21,092 nucleotides of DNA from contig HF995372.1 of assembly GCA_000432335.1 (NCBI GenBank), forward strand, positions 5,331 through 26,422. Reading direction: 5' to 3'. This stretch comes from Firmicutes bacterium CAG:646. GTDB taxonomy: Bacteria; Bacillota; Clostridia; Lachnospirales; Lachnospiraceae. A model generated the notes under the pieces. It was given only the letters and a program-made list of their open reading frames with translations, did not search any database and had not been told where the DNA came from. This document shows positions 6,571 through 14,825 of this stretch, piece after piece; position 1 is the first letter of the stretch, and each line of letters starts with the position of its first letter. Position numbers and translations under genes: made by a program.

Positions 6571-7278
6571 ATGTATTATGGTTATGGGTTTGGAAGGTTT
6601 TTGGACCCCACATATATTCTGGTGATTCTGGCAGGGGTGATCGCTTTGGCTGCATCTGCTTATTGTAATTCTACCATGAGCCGTTACAGCAGGAATCGGA
6701 TTTCTACCGGCGTTACCGGGCAGGAGGCGGCAGAGCGGGTACTTCACGCAGCAGGGATTTTTGATGTGGGCGTTCGTCAGATGGGAGGAAGAGGAATTTC
6801 TTTTTACCGTTATGATAAAACCGTTAATCTGTCGGCAGAGCTGTTTCACCAGTCCAGTATCACGGCGGTGGCTACGGCAGCTCATGAGTGCGGCCATGCT
6901 ATGCAGCATGCCAGCGGTTATGGGGTGAATCGGCTCATCAATCTGTTAAATCCGGTGATGCAGATCAGTTCTAATGCAGCGATTCCCGTTTTTATTCTGG
7001 GATTGATTTTTTCACTGGAAATATTACAGACGGTTGGAATTGTTCTGTTTAGCGTGGTTGTGGTATTTCAGCTTGTTACTTTGCCTTCGGAATTTAATGC
7101 TTCCCGGAGGGCGATGGTGATGCTTCAAAATACCGGGATTCTTCGTACTGAAGAGGAAGTGCGAGGGGCAAGAAAAGTGCTGATCGCAGCAGGACTTACT
7201 TATGTGGCCGCTTTGGCGGGAGCACTTTTGCAGCTGATGCGTCTGGTTATACTGGCAGGAGGAAGAGACCGTGACTAA
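6571..7278 (+). CDS. YugP-type membrane zinc metallopeptidase
   Basis: This 235-residue integral membrane protein belongs to the B. subtilis YugP family (neutral zinc metallopeptidase, Zn_peptidase_2). An N-terminal membrane segment (about 8-30, ILVILAGVIALAASAYC) precedes a region with the sequence AAHECGHAMQHA, whose HExxH (H105, E106, H109) is the predicted zinc site. Two or three hydrophobic segments follow (about 130-170 and 205-230), with LPSEFNAS between them giving a possible third ligand. The physiological substrate is not known to me. The start has AGAAGGAG (6553-6560) upstream. The 3' end overlaps the rsmB start by 8 nt. In B. subtilis the equivalent fmt-rsmB junction has no protease, so this gene is an insertion relative to that order. 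Confidence 0.88.
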   Translation: MYYGYGFGRFLDPTYILVILAGVIALAASAYCNSTMSRYSRNRISTGVTGQEAAERVLHAAGIFDVGVRQMGGRGISFYRYDKTVNLSAELFHQSSITAVATAAHECGHAMQHASGYGVNRLINLLNPVMQISSNAAIPVFILGLIFSLEILQTVGIVLFSVVVVFQLVTLPSEFNASRRAMVMLQNTGILRTEEEVRGARKVLIAAGLTYVAALAGALLQLMRLVILAGGRDRD

Positions 7279-8638
7279 TGGAAATGATGTGAGAGGAATT
7301 GCGCTGGAGATTTTGATGGAGATTATCCAGCAGAAGGAGTACAGCCATATTGTCATCCGAAATGCGCTGGATAAGGTACAGTATCTTCCCAAGCAGGAGA
7401 GAGCGTTTATCAATCGTCTGGTGGAGGGAACTGTAGAATATCAGCTTCGGATCGACTATATTCTGGACCAGTATTCCAGTGTGAAAGTACAGAAAATGAA
7501 ACCGGTGATCCGCAATATTTTAAGAAGCGGCGTATATCAGCTTTTGTTTATGGATGGAGTGCCGGATTCTGCAGCCTGCAATGAGGCGGTAAAATTAGCT
7601 CAGAAAAAAGGATTTTACAATCTGAAAGGATTTGTGAATGGTGTTCTTCGGACGATTTCCAGAGAAAAGGATGCTGTCGTGTATCCCGATCGAAATACCG
7701 ATCTTTCCCGCTATTTTTCCGTATTTTACTCCATGCCTCAATGGTTGGTGGAGCGGTGGCTGGGAGAATACGGTCCCGAGATCACCGAAGGCATGTTACA
7801 GGATTTCCTTAAAGACAGACCCACCACGATCCGCTGTCAGCAGCATCGGATGAACCCGGAAATGGCGATCCGCAGCATGGAAGAGCAGGGAGCGCATCTG
7901 GAAAAAGCGCCGTATCTTCCCTATGCATGGTATCTGTCAGAATACAGTCATCTGGCGGGGCTTAAATCCTTCGTGATGGGAAGAATCGTGGTTCAGGATC
8001 TCAGTTCTATGCTGGTGGGAGAAGTGTCCGGTGCAAAAAAAGGCGATTATGTCATCGATCTTTGTGCTGCTCCGGGAGGCAAGAGCCTTCATGTGGCAGA
8101 TAAGATGGAAGGTTACGGTCATGTGGACGCCAGAGATCTTACAGATTATAAAGTGGAACTGATTCGGGAAAATATCCGCAGAACGGATGTGATCAATGTG
8201 GAAGCGTCCCGAAAAGATGCTACGATCCTGGATAAGGATTCCATAGAGAAAGCCGATGTGGTACTGGCAGATGTGCCCTGTTCCGGTCTGGGCGTGATCG
8301 GTAAGAAAACAGATATCAAGTATCGTATCGACCAGGACAAGATTCGGGAGTTGGTGGTTCTGCAAAGGCAGATTCTTCACAATGCCGCCGCTTACGTGAA
8401 ACCGGGAGGAACGCTGATCTACAGCACCTGTACGATCACCCGGGAGGAGAATCAGGAAAATGTACAGTGGTTTGTGGAAAATTATCCCTATGAACTGGAA
8501 AGTCTGGATCCATGGATCTGTGAGGAACTTCAAAATGAAGATACGAAGAAAGGATATTTGCAGCTTCTTCCGGGCGTTCACAAAACAGATGGATTTTTTA
8601 TTGCCAGACTGAAAAAAAGAAGCAGTGAGGAACAATAG
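7271..8638 (+). CDS. rsmB: 16S rRNA m5C967 methyltransferase
   Basis: RsmB methylates C967 of 16S rRNA using S-adenosylmethionine. The first 130 residues form a NusB-like RNA-binding domain (ALEILMEI, ERAFINRLVEGTVEY, RSGVYQLLFMD). The Rossmann methyltransferase core has the SAM-binding loop CAAPGGK (265-271), DVPCSGLG with C337 and YSTCT with catalytic C387, the two-cysteine arrangement of RNA m5C methyltransferases. At 455 residues it is slightly longer than E. coli RsmB (429). I chose GTG 7271 because AGGAGG (7258-7263) sits 7 nt upstream and the frame overlaps the yugP-like gene, consistent with coupling. RsmF and NSUN relatives share the core, but the NusB-like domain and the gene order point to RsmB. 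Confidence 0.95.
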   Translation: MTNGNDVRGIALEILMEIIQQKEYSHIVIRNALDKVQYLPKQERAFINRLVEGTVEYQLRIDYILDQYSSVKVQKMKPVIRNILRSGVYQLLFMDGVPDSAACNEAVKLAQKKGFYNLKGFVNGVLRTISREKDAVVYPDRNTDLSRYFSVFYSMPQWLVERWLGEYGPEITEGMLQDFLKDRPTTIRCQQHRMNPEMAIRSMEEQGAHLEKAPYLPYAWYLSEYSHLAGLKSFVMGRIVVQDLSSMLVGEVSGAKKGDYVIDLCAAPGGKSLHVADKMEGYGHVDARDLTDYKVELIRENIRRTDVINVEASRKDATILDKDSIEKADVVLADVPCSGLGVIGKKTDIKYRIDQDKIRELVVLQRQILHNAAAYVKPGGTLIYSTCTITREENQENVQWFVENYPYELESLDPWICEELQNEDTKKGYLQLLPGVHKTDGFFIARLKKRSSEEQ

Positions 8639-9688
8639 ATGGAGCAGTTGGATGTAAAATCCTTGTATGAAGAAGAATTAAAAGAAAAACTGGTTTCCAT
8701 GGGAGAAAAAGCTTTTAAGGGAAAGCAGTTATACGAATGGTTTCATAAAAAAACAGCAGAAACGTATGGGGAGATGACGAATCTCTCGGCGGCTCTGAGA
8801 GAAAAGCTGGAAAAAGAAGAACCGCTGACCAGTCTGGAAGTGGTGCAGGTACAGACATCCAAAATCGACGGAACGCAGAAATATCTGTTCCGTCTCTCAG
8901 ACGGTCATGTGATCGAGAGTGTGTGGATGAAATATAAACATGGAAATTCTGTCTGTATTTCTTCTCAGGTGGGATGCCGAATGGGGTGCCGTTTCTGCGC
9001 TTCCACCATCGGCGGGCTGACCAGAAACTTAAAACCTTCTGAAATGTTGGATCAGATTTATAAGATCCAGCATCTGACAGGGCAGCGGGTGTCTAACGTG
9101 GTGGTGATGGGAACGGGAGAACCGTTGGATAATTATGACAATCTGATCCGATTTATCCGAATTCTCAGTGACGAAAAAGGACAAAACTTAAGTCAGAGAA
9201 ATATTACGGTATCCACCTGCGGGATCGTTCCCCGCATTTGTCAGCTGGCAGAGGAAGGACTGACGATTACATTGGCGCTTTCTCTTCACGCTCCCAATGA
9301 TGAAAAACGGCGGGAACTGATGCCTATTGCCTACAAGTATTCTCTGGAAGAGGTACTTCCCGCCTGCGCCTATTATTTTGAAAAAACGGGGCGGAGACTT
9401 ACTTTTGAGTACAGCCTGGTAGGAGGAAAGAATGACAGGGAACAGGATGCAAGGCAGTTGGCGCAGCTGATTGGAAGGCTAAATTGTCATGTGAACCTGA
9501 TTCCGGTGAACCCCATTAAGGAGCGGGATTTTGTACAATCGGAGAAAAAAGTCATAGAGAATTTCAAAAATAAACTTGAAAAATACAAAATTAATGTTAC
9601 TATTAGAAGAGAAATGGGCAGGGATATTGATGGTGCCTGTGGTCAGCTAAGAAAAAGTTACTTGGATGAGAGGGAGAATTTGTCATGA
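8639..9688 (+). CDS. rlmN: Dual-specificity 23S rRNA (A2503-C2)/tRNA (A37-C2) methyltransferase
   Basis: RlmN is a radical SAM enzyme that methylates C2 of A2503 in 23S rRNA and A37 in some tRNAs through a methyl-cysteine intermediate. The protein has 349 residues. The N-terminal helical domain includes AFKGKQLYEWFH. The cluster motif CRMGCRFC supplies C113, C117 and C120. The two catalytic cysteines are C106 (in CISSQVGC) and C334 (in DGACGQLR), the latter being the methyl carrier. GTGEPLDNYDN and SLHAPNDEKR are family signatures and separate it from Cfr only weakly, but the housekeeping context favours RlmN. ATG directly abuts the rsmB stop, and the last four bases are shared with prpC. Confidence 0.96.
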   Translation: MEQLDVKSLYEEELKEKLVSMGEKAFKGKQLYEWFHKKTAETYGEMTNLSAALREKLEKEEPLTSLEVVQVQTSKIDGTQKYLFRLSDGHVIESVWMKYKHGNSVCISSQVGCRMGCRFCASTIGGLTRNLKPSEMLDQIYKIQHLTGQRVSNVVVMGTGEPLDNYDNLIRFIRILSDEKGQNLSQRNITVSTCGIVPRICQLAEEGLTITLALSLHAPNDEKRRELMPIAYKYSLEEVLPACAYYFEKTGRRLTFEYSLVGGKNDREQDARQLAQLIGRLNCHVNLIPVNPIKERDFVQSEKKVIENFKNKLEKYKINVTIRREMGRDIDGACGQLRKSYLDERENLS

Positions 9689-10431
9689 AATCGTATTCGG
9701 TGACAGATGTGGGACGGTGCAGACGGGAAAATCAGGACTATGTATTTTCGTCTCAGCAGCCGATAGGAAATCTTCCTAATCTGTTTGTGGTCGCCGATGG
9801 TATGGGCGGTCACAATGCGGGAGATTACGCTTCTCGCTGTGCGGTAACCGTGTTGACAGAATCTGTGAAGAAAGATATGAGCTTTAATCCCATTAAGATC
9901 ATTCGCCATGCCATAGAGACAGCAAATGAGCAGGTGTATGAACAGGCAAGTCAGGATCCGTCCCGGGCAGGGATGGGAACCACGCTGGTGGTGGTTACGA
10001 TCGTTGGCCATTATGCTTATGTGGCGAATGTGGGGGACAGCAGAATGTATCTGGCAGATGACCGCGATATGGTTCAGATCACCAGAGATCACTCCTGGAT
10101 CGCTGAGATGGTGCGAAGAGGAGAGTTGAGCAGAGAAGATGCGAAAAACCATCCGGATAAAAATATAATAACCCGGGCCGTGGGGGCAGGAAAGAAAATC
10201 GACATTGATTTTTTTGACGTGCAGCTGGAGGAAAATTCCAGAATCCTCATGTGTACGGACGGACTCAGTAATATGGTGGAGGATGAAATCATTGAAAGAA
10301 TCATTTCATCCCCCCTTGACATAGAGCAGGCAGCCAGACATCTGGTGGAGCTTGCCAATGAAAATGGAGGCAGAGATAATATTTCCGTTATAGGAATTGA
10401 ACCATTTACAAACGAGGTGAAAGAATGTTAA
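9685..10431 (+). CDS. prpC: PP2C-type Ser/Thr protein phosphatase, partner of PrkC
   Basis: This 248-residue cytosolic PPM/PP2C phosphatase reverses phosphorylation by the adjacent kinase. Its motifs in order are RRENQDY (N-terminal), VADGMGGHNAGDYAS with metal-binding D38, GMGTTLVV, ANVGDSRMYL, TRDHSW, HPDKNIITRAVG, MCTDGLSNMV with D192, and GGRDNISVI with D231. Together these give the aspartates that hold the two Mn/Mg ions. ATG 9685 overlaps the rlmN stop (ATGA), and the 3' end overlaps prkC by 7 nt. The same pair order occurs in B. subtilis (prpC-prkC) and in many Firmicutes as stp-pknB. Confidence 0.96.
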   Translation: MKSYSVTDVGRCRRENQDYVFSSQQPIGNLPNLFVVADGMGGHNAGDYASRCAVTVLTESVKKDMSFNPIKIIRHAIETANEQVYEQASQDPSRAGMGTTLVVVTIVGHYAYVANVGDSRMYLADDRDMVQITRDHSWIAEMVRRGELSREDAKNHPDKNIITRAVGAGKKIDIDFFDVQLEENSRILMCTDGLSNMVEDEIIERIISSPLDIEQAARHLVELANENGGRDNISVIGIEPFTNEVKEC

Positions 10432-12584
10432 AAGAGGGCATGATTGTAGGAGAAAGATACGAGATTATCAGCAGGATAGGCAGCGGCGGTATGGCTGATG
10501 TCTATAAGGCAAGAGATCACAAATTGGATCGTCTCGTAGCAGTGAAGGTAATGAAAGCGGAATTCAGCGAGGATAAAGGATTTATCGCAAAATTCCGAAA
10601 GGAGGCGCAGGCAGCGGCAGGTCTGGCTCATCCAAATGTGGTAAATGTCTATGATGTTGGGGAGGATAATGGCATTTATTACATTGTTATGGAGCTGGTA
10701 CAGGGAATTACGCTGAAAGACTATATTACCAGAAAGGGTAAGTTGACTGTGCGGGAAGCTACCAGTATTGCGATTCAGGTTTCTCTGGGGCTGGAAGCGG
10801 CGCACAAGAGTAATATCGTACATCGGGATGTAAAACCGCAGAATATCATTATTTCCACCGATGGAAAAGTGAAACTTTCTGATTTTGGTATTGCGAGGGC
10901 TGCTTCTTCCAATACGATCAGCTCAAATGTGATGGGATCTGTGCATTACAGCTCTCCCGAGCAGGTACGGGGAGGTTACAGTGACGCAAAGAGCGACATT
11001 TACTCTCTGGGTATCACGATTTATGAGATGGTAACGGGACACGTGCCCTTTGATGGAGATACGACAGTCGCTATTGCCATCAAACATCTGCAGGAAGAGA
11101 TGGAATCTCCAAGAAAGTATGTGCCGGATCTTCCGTATAGTCTGGAACAGATTATTTTTAAATGTACACAGAAAAGTGTGGACAGACGATATGCAAGCAT
11201 GTCAGAATTGATCGAGGATCTGAAGCACTCCCTTCTGGATCCCAATGGAAATTTTGTTTCTCTGACTCCTCTTGCCAGTCATGCGCAGACGGTAATGCTT
11301 TCTCAGGATGAACTGGATGCGATTCGGGAGGGACGTTCCGGTTATGCGGTTCCTCAGAGAAATGCAGCCTATGAAGAGGACGAGGAAGAGTACGAAGAAG
11401 ACGATGACGAAGAATATGAGGATGATGAGGACGATGACGAAGGCGAGATCAGTTCCAAACTGGAAAAAGCTATGACCATCGGAGGCTTTATTATCGGAGC
11501 TATCATTATCTGTATCCTGATCTTTTTTATCGCAAAAGCAGCAGGATTTGTGAATTTTGGAGACAGTAAAAAAGACGATCAGAAGATAGAAGAGCAGCAG
11601 GAAGACGATCAGAGTGCAAAAGTGGATGAGAATGGGCAGGTAGCGGTACCGAATCTGCTTTCTCAGACAGAAGAAAATGCAGTGGAACTTCTGGAACAGC
11701 TGGGTTTAAAGGGAAATAAAACGGGAGAAAGTTCTTCTTCTGAGTATGGAGCAGGCGTTGTTATGTCCCAGGAAATCGCAGAAGGAACGAAGGTAGACCA
11801 GGGAACGGTTATTAATTATACGGTAAGCACTGGTTCCGACGCTCCGGTGGTACCGGAAGTGAACGGTATGACCCAGTCTCAGGCGGAGGCTGCCATCAAA
11901 GCTCTGGGTCTGGAGACTTCCATCCAGCAGCAGTACAGCGATACCGTAGGGATTGGAAAAGTGATCAGTGCAGATCCGGGTGCAGGAACTACTCTGGCAG
12001 CAGGACAGACGGTTACTCTGGTAGTGAGTCTGGGAGAAGAAAACAAACAGGTAGCAGTGCCAAACGTCTTTAATATGGATGAAAATACTGCAAAACAGAC
12101 ACTGCAGGACAACAGTTTTAAGGTAAATGTAGAGACTACAGAGGAATCCTCAGGAGCCAATGAGGGCTGTGTAGCCAGCCAGAGCGTAGCGGCTGGAACA
12201 GAGGTGGATCCGGGAACAAATATCACCATTTATATTTATCATGCGCCGGCAGCCACACCTACGCCGGAAACGACGACTCCGGAGCCAACGGCGCCGACAG
12301 CCACACCGGAAGCTGGAAGCTGGAAGTGTAATGTAAAGCTTACCCGGCCGGCAAACTTTACAGATGGTCCTGTTCGTCTGCGTCTGGTACAGAATGTAAA
12401 TGGACAGAACGTGGAGACCGTGCTCATGGATGGAGAGACGATCACCTTCCCGGAAGACGGTTATCCTCTCAGTGTAGAAGGAGCGGCAAATGTAGAGTCG
12501 GGAACCATTTATCTGGAAGAGCTGGTGGATGGAACGTATGTAGAGCGGGGACATTATTCCAATGTGCCGTTCAAACAGTCATAA
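10425..12584 (+). CDS. prkC: PASTA-domain Ser/Thr protein kinase with an extra C-terminal domain
   Basis: This 719-residue membrane kinase senses muropeptides or lipid II outside and phosphorylates division, wall and translation proteins inside. The Hanks-type kinase (about 11-275) has the glycine loop GSGGMADVY, K41 in VAVKVMK, HRDVKPQN (H133-D135) and DFG (153-155), all intact. A juxtamembrane region includes a dense Asp/Glu run (about 318-343). A single transmembrane helix lies at about 352-373. Three extracellular PASTA repeats start near 406, 473 and 543. After them comes a Thr/Pro-rich linker (about 611-634), then an 85-residue beta-rich domain of unknown function with one cysteine (CNVKLTRP). 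That tail is not part of the B. subtilis PrkC core plan as I know it. The start ATG 10425 has GAGG upstream inside prpC. Confidence 0.96.
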   Translation: MLKEGMIVGERYEIISRIGSGGMADVYKARDHKLDRLVAVKVMKAEFSEDKGFIAKFRKEAQAAAGLAHPNVVNVYDVGEDNGIYYIVMELVQGITLKDYITRKGKLTVREATSIAIQVSLGLEAAHKSNIVHRDVKPQNIIISTDGKVKLSDFGIARAASSNTISSNVMGSVHYSSPEQVRGGYSDAKSDIYSLGITIYEMVTGHVPFDGDTTVAIAIKHLQEEMESPRKYVPDLPYSLEQIIFKCTQKSVDRRYASMSELIEDLKHSLLDPNGNFVSLTPLASHAQTVMLSQDELDAIREGRSGYAVPQRNAAYEEDEEEYEEDDDEEYEDDEDDDEGEISSKLEKAMTIGGFIIGAIIICILIFFIAKAAGFVNFGDSKKDDQKIEEQQEDDQSAKVDENGQVAVPNLLSQTEENAVELLEQLGLKGNKTGESSSSEYGAGVVMSQEIAEGTKVDQGTVINYTVSTGSDAPVVPEVNGMTQSQAEAAIKALGLETSIQQQYSDTVGIGKVISADPGAGTTLAAGQTVTLVVSLGEENKQVAVPNVFNMDENTAKQTLQDNSFKVNVETTEESSGANEGCVASQSVAAGTEVDPGTNITIYIYHAPAATPTPETTTPEPTAPTATPEAGSWKCNVKLTRPANFTDGPVRLRLVQNVNGQNVETVLMDGETITFPEDGYPLSVEGAANVESGTIYLEELVDGTYVERGHYSNVPFKQS

Positions 12585-12594
12585 GAGGGTTCTT

Positions 12595-13479
12595 ATGCAG
12601 GGAAAGATTATAAAAGGAATTGCCGGATTCTATTACGTAGATGTAGTAGAATCCGGGATTTATGAATGTAAAGCAAAAGGAATTTTTCGGAAAGAGAAAA
12701 GAAAGCCCCTGGTGGGAGATAATGTGGAGATAGAGATTCTGAATGAAGAAGAGAAAACAGGAAATCTTGTTCAGATCTATGAAAGAAAGAATGAACTGAT
12801 CCGTCCGGCAGCGGCCAATGTGGATCAGGCGTTGGTAATATTTGCAGTCCGTCAGCCGGATCCTAATTACGTGCTGCTGGACCGCTTTTTGATTGCAATG
12901 GAACAGCAGGAGATTCCGGTGATCATTTGTTTTAACAAGAGCGATCTTGCAAAAGAGCAGGAATTGGAAGCGATGTGCCGGATCTATGAAGGATGCGGAT
13001 ATCACATTCTGACTACCAGCGCATCCTGCGAAGAAGGGATTGAAACGGTCCGGGAACTGCTGGAGGGAAAGACTACGGTGGTGGCAGGACCTTCCGGCGT
13101 GGGAAAATCTTCTCTGACTAATCTTTTGCAGGAGGAGATCAGCATGGAAACCGGTGAGATCAGTAAGAAATTGAAACGGGGGAAACATACTACGCGCCAT
13201 TCTCAGCTTCTTACTGTGGGAGAACATACGTATCTGATGGATACGCCGGGATTCAGCTCCATGTTTGTGGAAGGAATGGAGAAAGAAGAGCTTCGCCAGT
13301 TTTTTCCAGAATTTCGGGAATATGAGGGGACATGCCGTTTTCAGGGATGCGTTCATGTCCATGAACCGGGGTGTCTGGTAAAAGAGGCGGTAGAAGAGGG
13401 AAAACTATCTTCACAGCGGTATGAAAATTATGTGAGCTTTTATGAAGAACTGAAAGAAAAGGAAAAAAGGAGATATTGA
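12595..13479 (+). CDS. rsgA: Ribosome small-subunit-dependent GTPase A
   Basis: RsgA is a GTPase that checks late 30S subunit assembly. The GTPase motifs are circularly permuted, the hallmark of the family: NKSD (114-117, G4) comes first, then TSAS (G5), GPSGVGKSS (165-173, G1), the HTT switch (G2) and DTPG (216-219, G3). An N-terminal OB fold and a C-terminal zinc site (C247, C252, H254 or H256, C260) flank the domain. The protein has 294 residues. I chose ATG 12595 (MQGKIIKG) because AAGAGGG (12583-12589) precedes it and the OB fold begins there. An upstream ATG at 12562 lies inside prkC and adds unrelated residues. The B. subtilis ortholog (cpgA) has the same neighbours, and PrkC is known there to phosphorylate it. 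Confidence 0.96.
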   Translation: MQGKIIKGIAGFYYVDVVESGIYECKAKGIFRKEKRKPLVGDNVEIEILNEEEKTGNLVQIYERKNELIRPAAANVDQALVIFAVRQPDPNYVLLDRFLIAMEQQEIPVIICFNKSDLAKEQELEAMCRIYEGCGYHILTTSASCEEGIETVRELLEGKTTVVAGPSGVGKSSLTNLLQEEISMETGEISKKLKRGKHTTRHSQLLTVGEHTYLMDTPGFSSMFVEGMEKEELRQFFPEFREYEGTCRFQGCVHVHEPGCLVKEAVEEGKLSSQRYENYVSFYEELKEKEKRRY

Positions 13480-13480
13480 G

Positions 13481-14146
13481 ATGAATATTTTAGCGCCATC
13501 GATTTTGTCGGCTGATTTTAATTGTCTGGGAGAAGAGATTCGGAAGGTAGAGGAAGCGGGAGTTCAGTGGCTTCATATTGATGTAATGGACGGTTCTTTT
13601 GTTCCCAGTATTTCCTATGGGATGCCGGTGATCGCATCCATAAGAAAGCATACAAAACTGTTTTTTGACGTACATCTGATGGTGGAAGAGCCGGGCAGAT
13701 ATATTCAGGAGTTTCAATCATGCGGCGCCGATCAGCTGACGGTTCATGCAGAGGCATGTAAACATCTGGACAGCACCCTGCGGCTGATAAAAAAGGCAGG
13801 CATGCGGGCAGGCGTGGCGCTGAATCCGGCGACCCCTCTGTCTGTTCTGGAATACGTTCTGCCTCTGGTGGATATGGTACTGATCATGACGGTAAATCCG
13901 GGCTTCGGTGGACAGACTTATATTGAAACCTGTACGGAGAAGGTAAGAAAATTGAAGAAAATGGTTCTGGATGCTGGTCTGCATGTGGATATTCAGGTGG
14001 ATGGAGGAATCAATCGGCAGACATTGCCCGCAGTATTGGAGGCAGGCGCCAATGTGATCGTGGCAGGTTCTTCTGTATTTGGCGGCAATATTCAGGAAAA
14101 TGTACAGGAATTGATGGAAGTCATGGGAGAATGTGAAGCAGAATGA
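13481..14146 (+). CDS. rpe: Ribulose-phosphate 3-epimerase
   Basis: Rpe interconverts D-ribulose 5-phosphate and D-xylulose 5-phosphate in the pentose phosphate pathway. The 221-residue TIM barrel keeps all active-site residues: SILSADF near the N-terminus, HIDVMDG with metal ligands H32 and D34, VHLMV with H65, TVNPGFGGQ for phosphate and loop closure, and QVDGGI with D174. The second phosphate-binding motif, VAGSSVFGG, is near the end. Only one base separates its ATG from the rsgA stop (TGAGATG), and AAGGAGA lies just upstream. Its end overlaps thiN by 4 nt (ATGA). Confidence 0.97.
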   Translation: MNILAPSILSADFNCLGEEIRKVEEAGVQWLHIDVMDGSFVPSISYGMPVIASIRKHTKLFFDVHLMVEEPGRYIQEFQSCGADQLTVHAEACKHLDSTLRLIKKAGMRAGVALNPATPLSVLEYVLPLVDMVLIMTVNPGFGGQTYIETCTEKVRKLKKMVLDAGLHVDIQVDGGINRQTLPAVLEAGANVIVAGSSVFGGNIQENVQELMEVMGECEAE

Positions 14147-14793
14147 AGACGTTGATCGTAACCGGGGGCAATATCGAGGAAGATTTTGCCCTTTCTTTGA
14201 TGAAAAAAATAAGTCCGGATTATCTGATAGGGGTAGACAGGGGCATGGAATTTTGTTATAAATATGGAATCTGCCCGGATTATATTGTGGGAGATTTTGA
14301 CAGTCTTACGGAAAATATCCTAAACTGGTACCGGGAAAACAGTCAGGTTCCTATTCGGGAGTATAATCCGGTAAAAGATGCCACAGATACCTGTATTGCG
14401 CTGGAGAAAGCGTTGGAGATAAAGAGCAGTGAAATCTGGATTCTGGGAGCCACTGGCAGCAGGATCGACCATGTGCTGTGCAATATCCATATCTTGAAAA
14501 GGAGCTGGCTGGCGGGAGTTCCTGCCTATCTGGCGGACAGTCATAATCAGATCAGCCTTCCGGTGGATAATCCGTTTACCATAAAAAGAGAAGAGCAATT
14601 TGGAACCTATGTGTCCTTTTTCCCTCTGGGAGAAGAGGTGGAAGGGCTGACACTTACAGGTTTTAAATATCCTCTGGACCGCTATCATCTGCGGAATCTG
14701 GAGGGGCTGGGCGTCAGCAATGAGATTGCCGACGAAACAGCAGAAGTATCCTGGGAACAGGGGATTTTAGTTATGATCCAGAGCCGGGATTAA
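14143..14793 (+). CDS. thiN: Thiamine pyrophosphokinase
   Basis: This enzyme converts thiamine and ATP to thiamine pyrophosphate. The protein has 216 residues. The catalytic N-terminal domain shows GVDRGMEF, YIVGDFDSL with D51 and D53, the KDATDTCIALEKAL segment and LGATGSRIDHVLCN. The C-terminal beta domain binds thiamine. The ATG shares four bases with the rpe stop. It is the last member of the conserved Firmicutes order and matches B. subtilis yloS/thiN. No TPP riboswitch is visible in front of it, so control must come from the operon. Confidence 0.94.
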   Translation: MKTLIVTGGNIEEDFALSLMKKISPDYLIGVDRGMEFCYKYGICPDYIVGDFDSLTENILNWYRENSQVPIREYNPVKDATDTCIALEKALEIKSSEIWILGATGSRIDHVLCNIHILKRSWLAGVPAYLADSHNQISLPVDNPFTIKREEQFGTYVSFFPLGEEVEGLTLTGFKYPLDRYHLRNLEGLGVSNEIADETAEVSWEQGILVMIQSRD

Positions 14794-14825
14794 AACGGCA
14801 AGAAGTGGAAAGAGAGGTAAAAAGA

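Noticed and set aside
7638..7853. Short + strand frames inside rsmB and likewise inside prpC and the GH125 gene
   Set aside because: They are out-of-frame shadows of well-supported genes, with no motifs and no start signals.
12562..12594. Longer RsgA starting at ATG 12562
   Set aside because: It lies inside prkC, adds residues unlike RsgA, and lacks the ribosome binding site that ATG 12595 has.
14000..14200. TPP riboswitch for thiN
   Set aside because: The thiN start overlaps the rpe stop, leaving no leader, and I see none of the conserved TPP-riboswitch motifs upstream.
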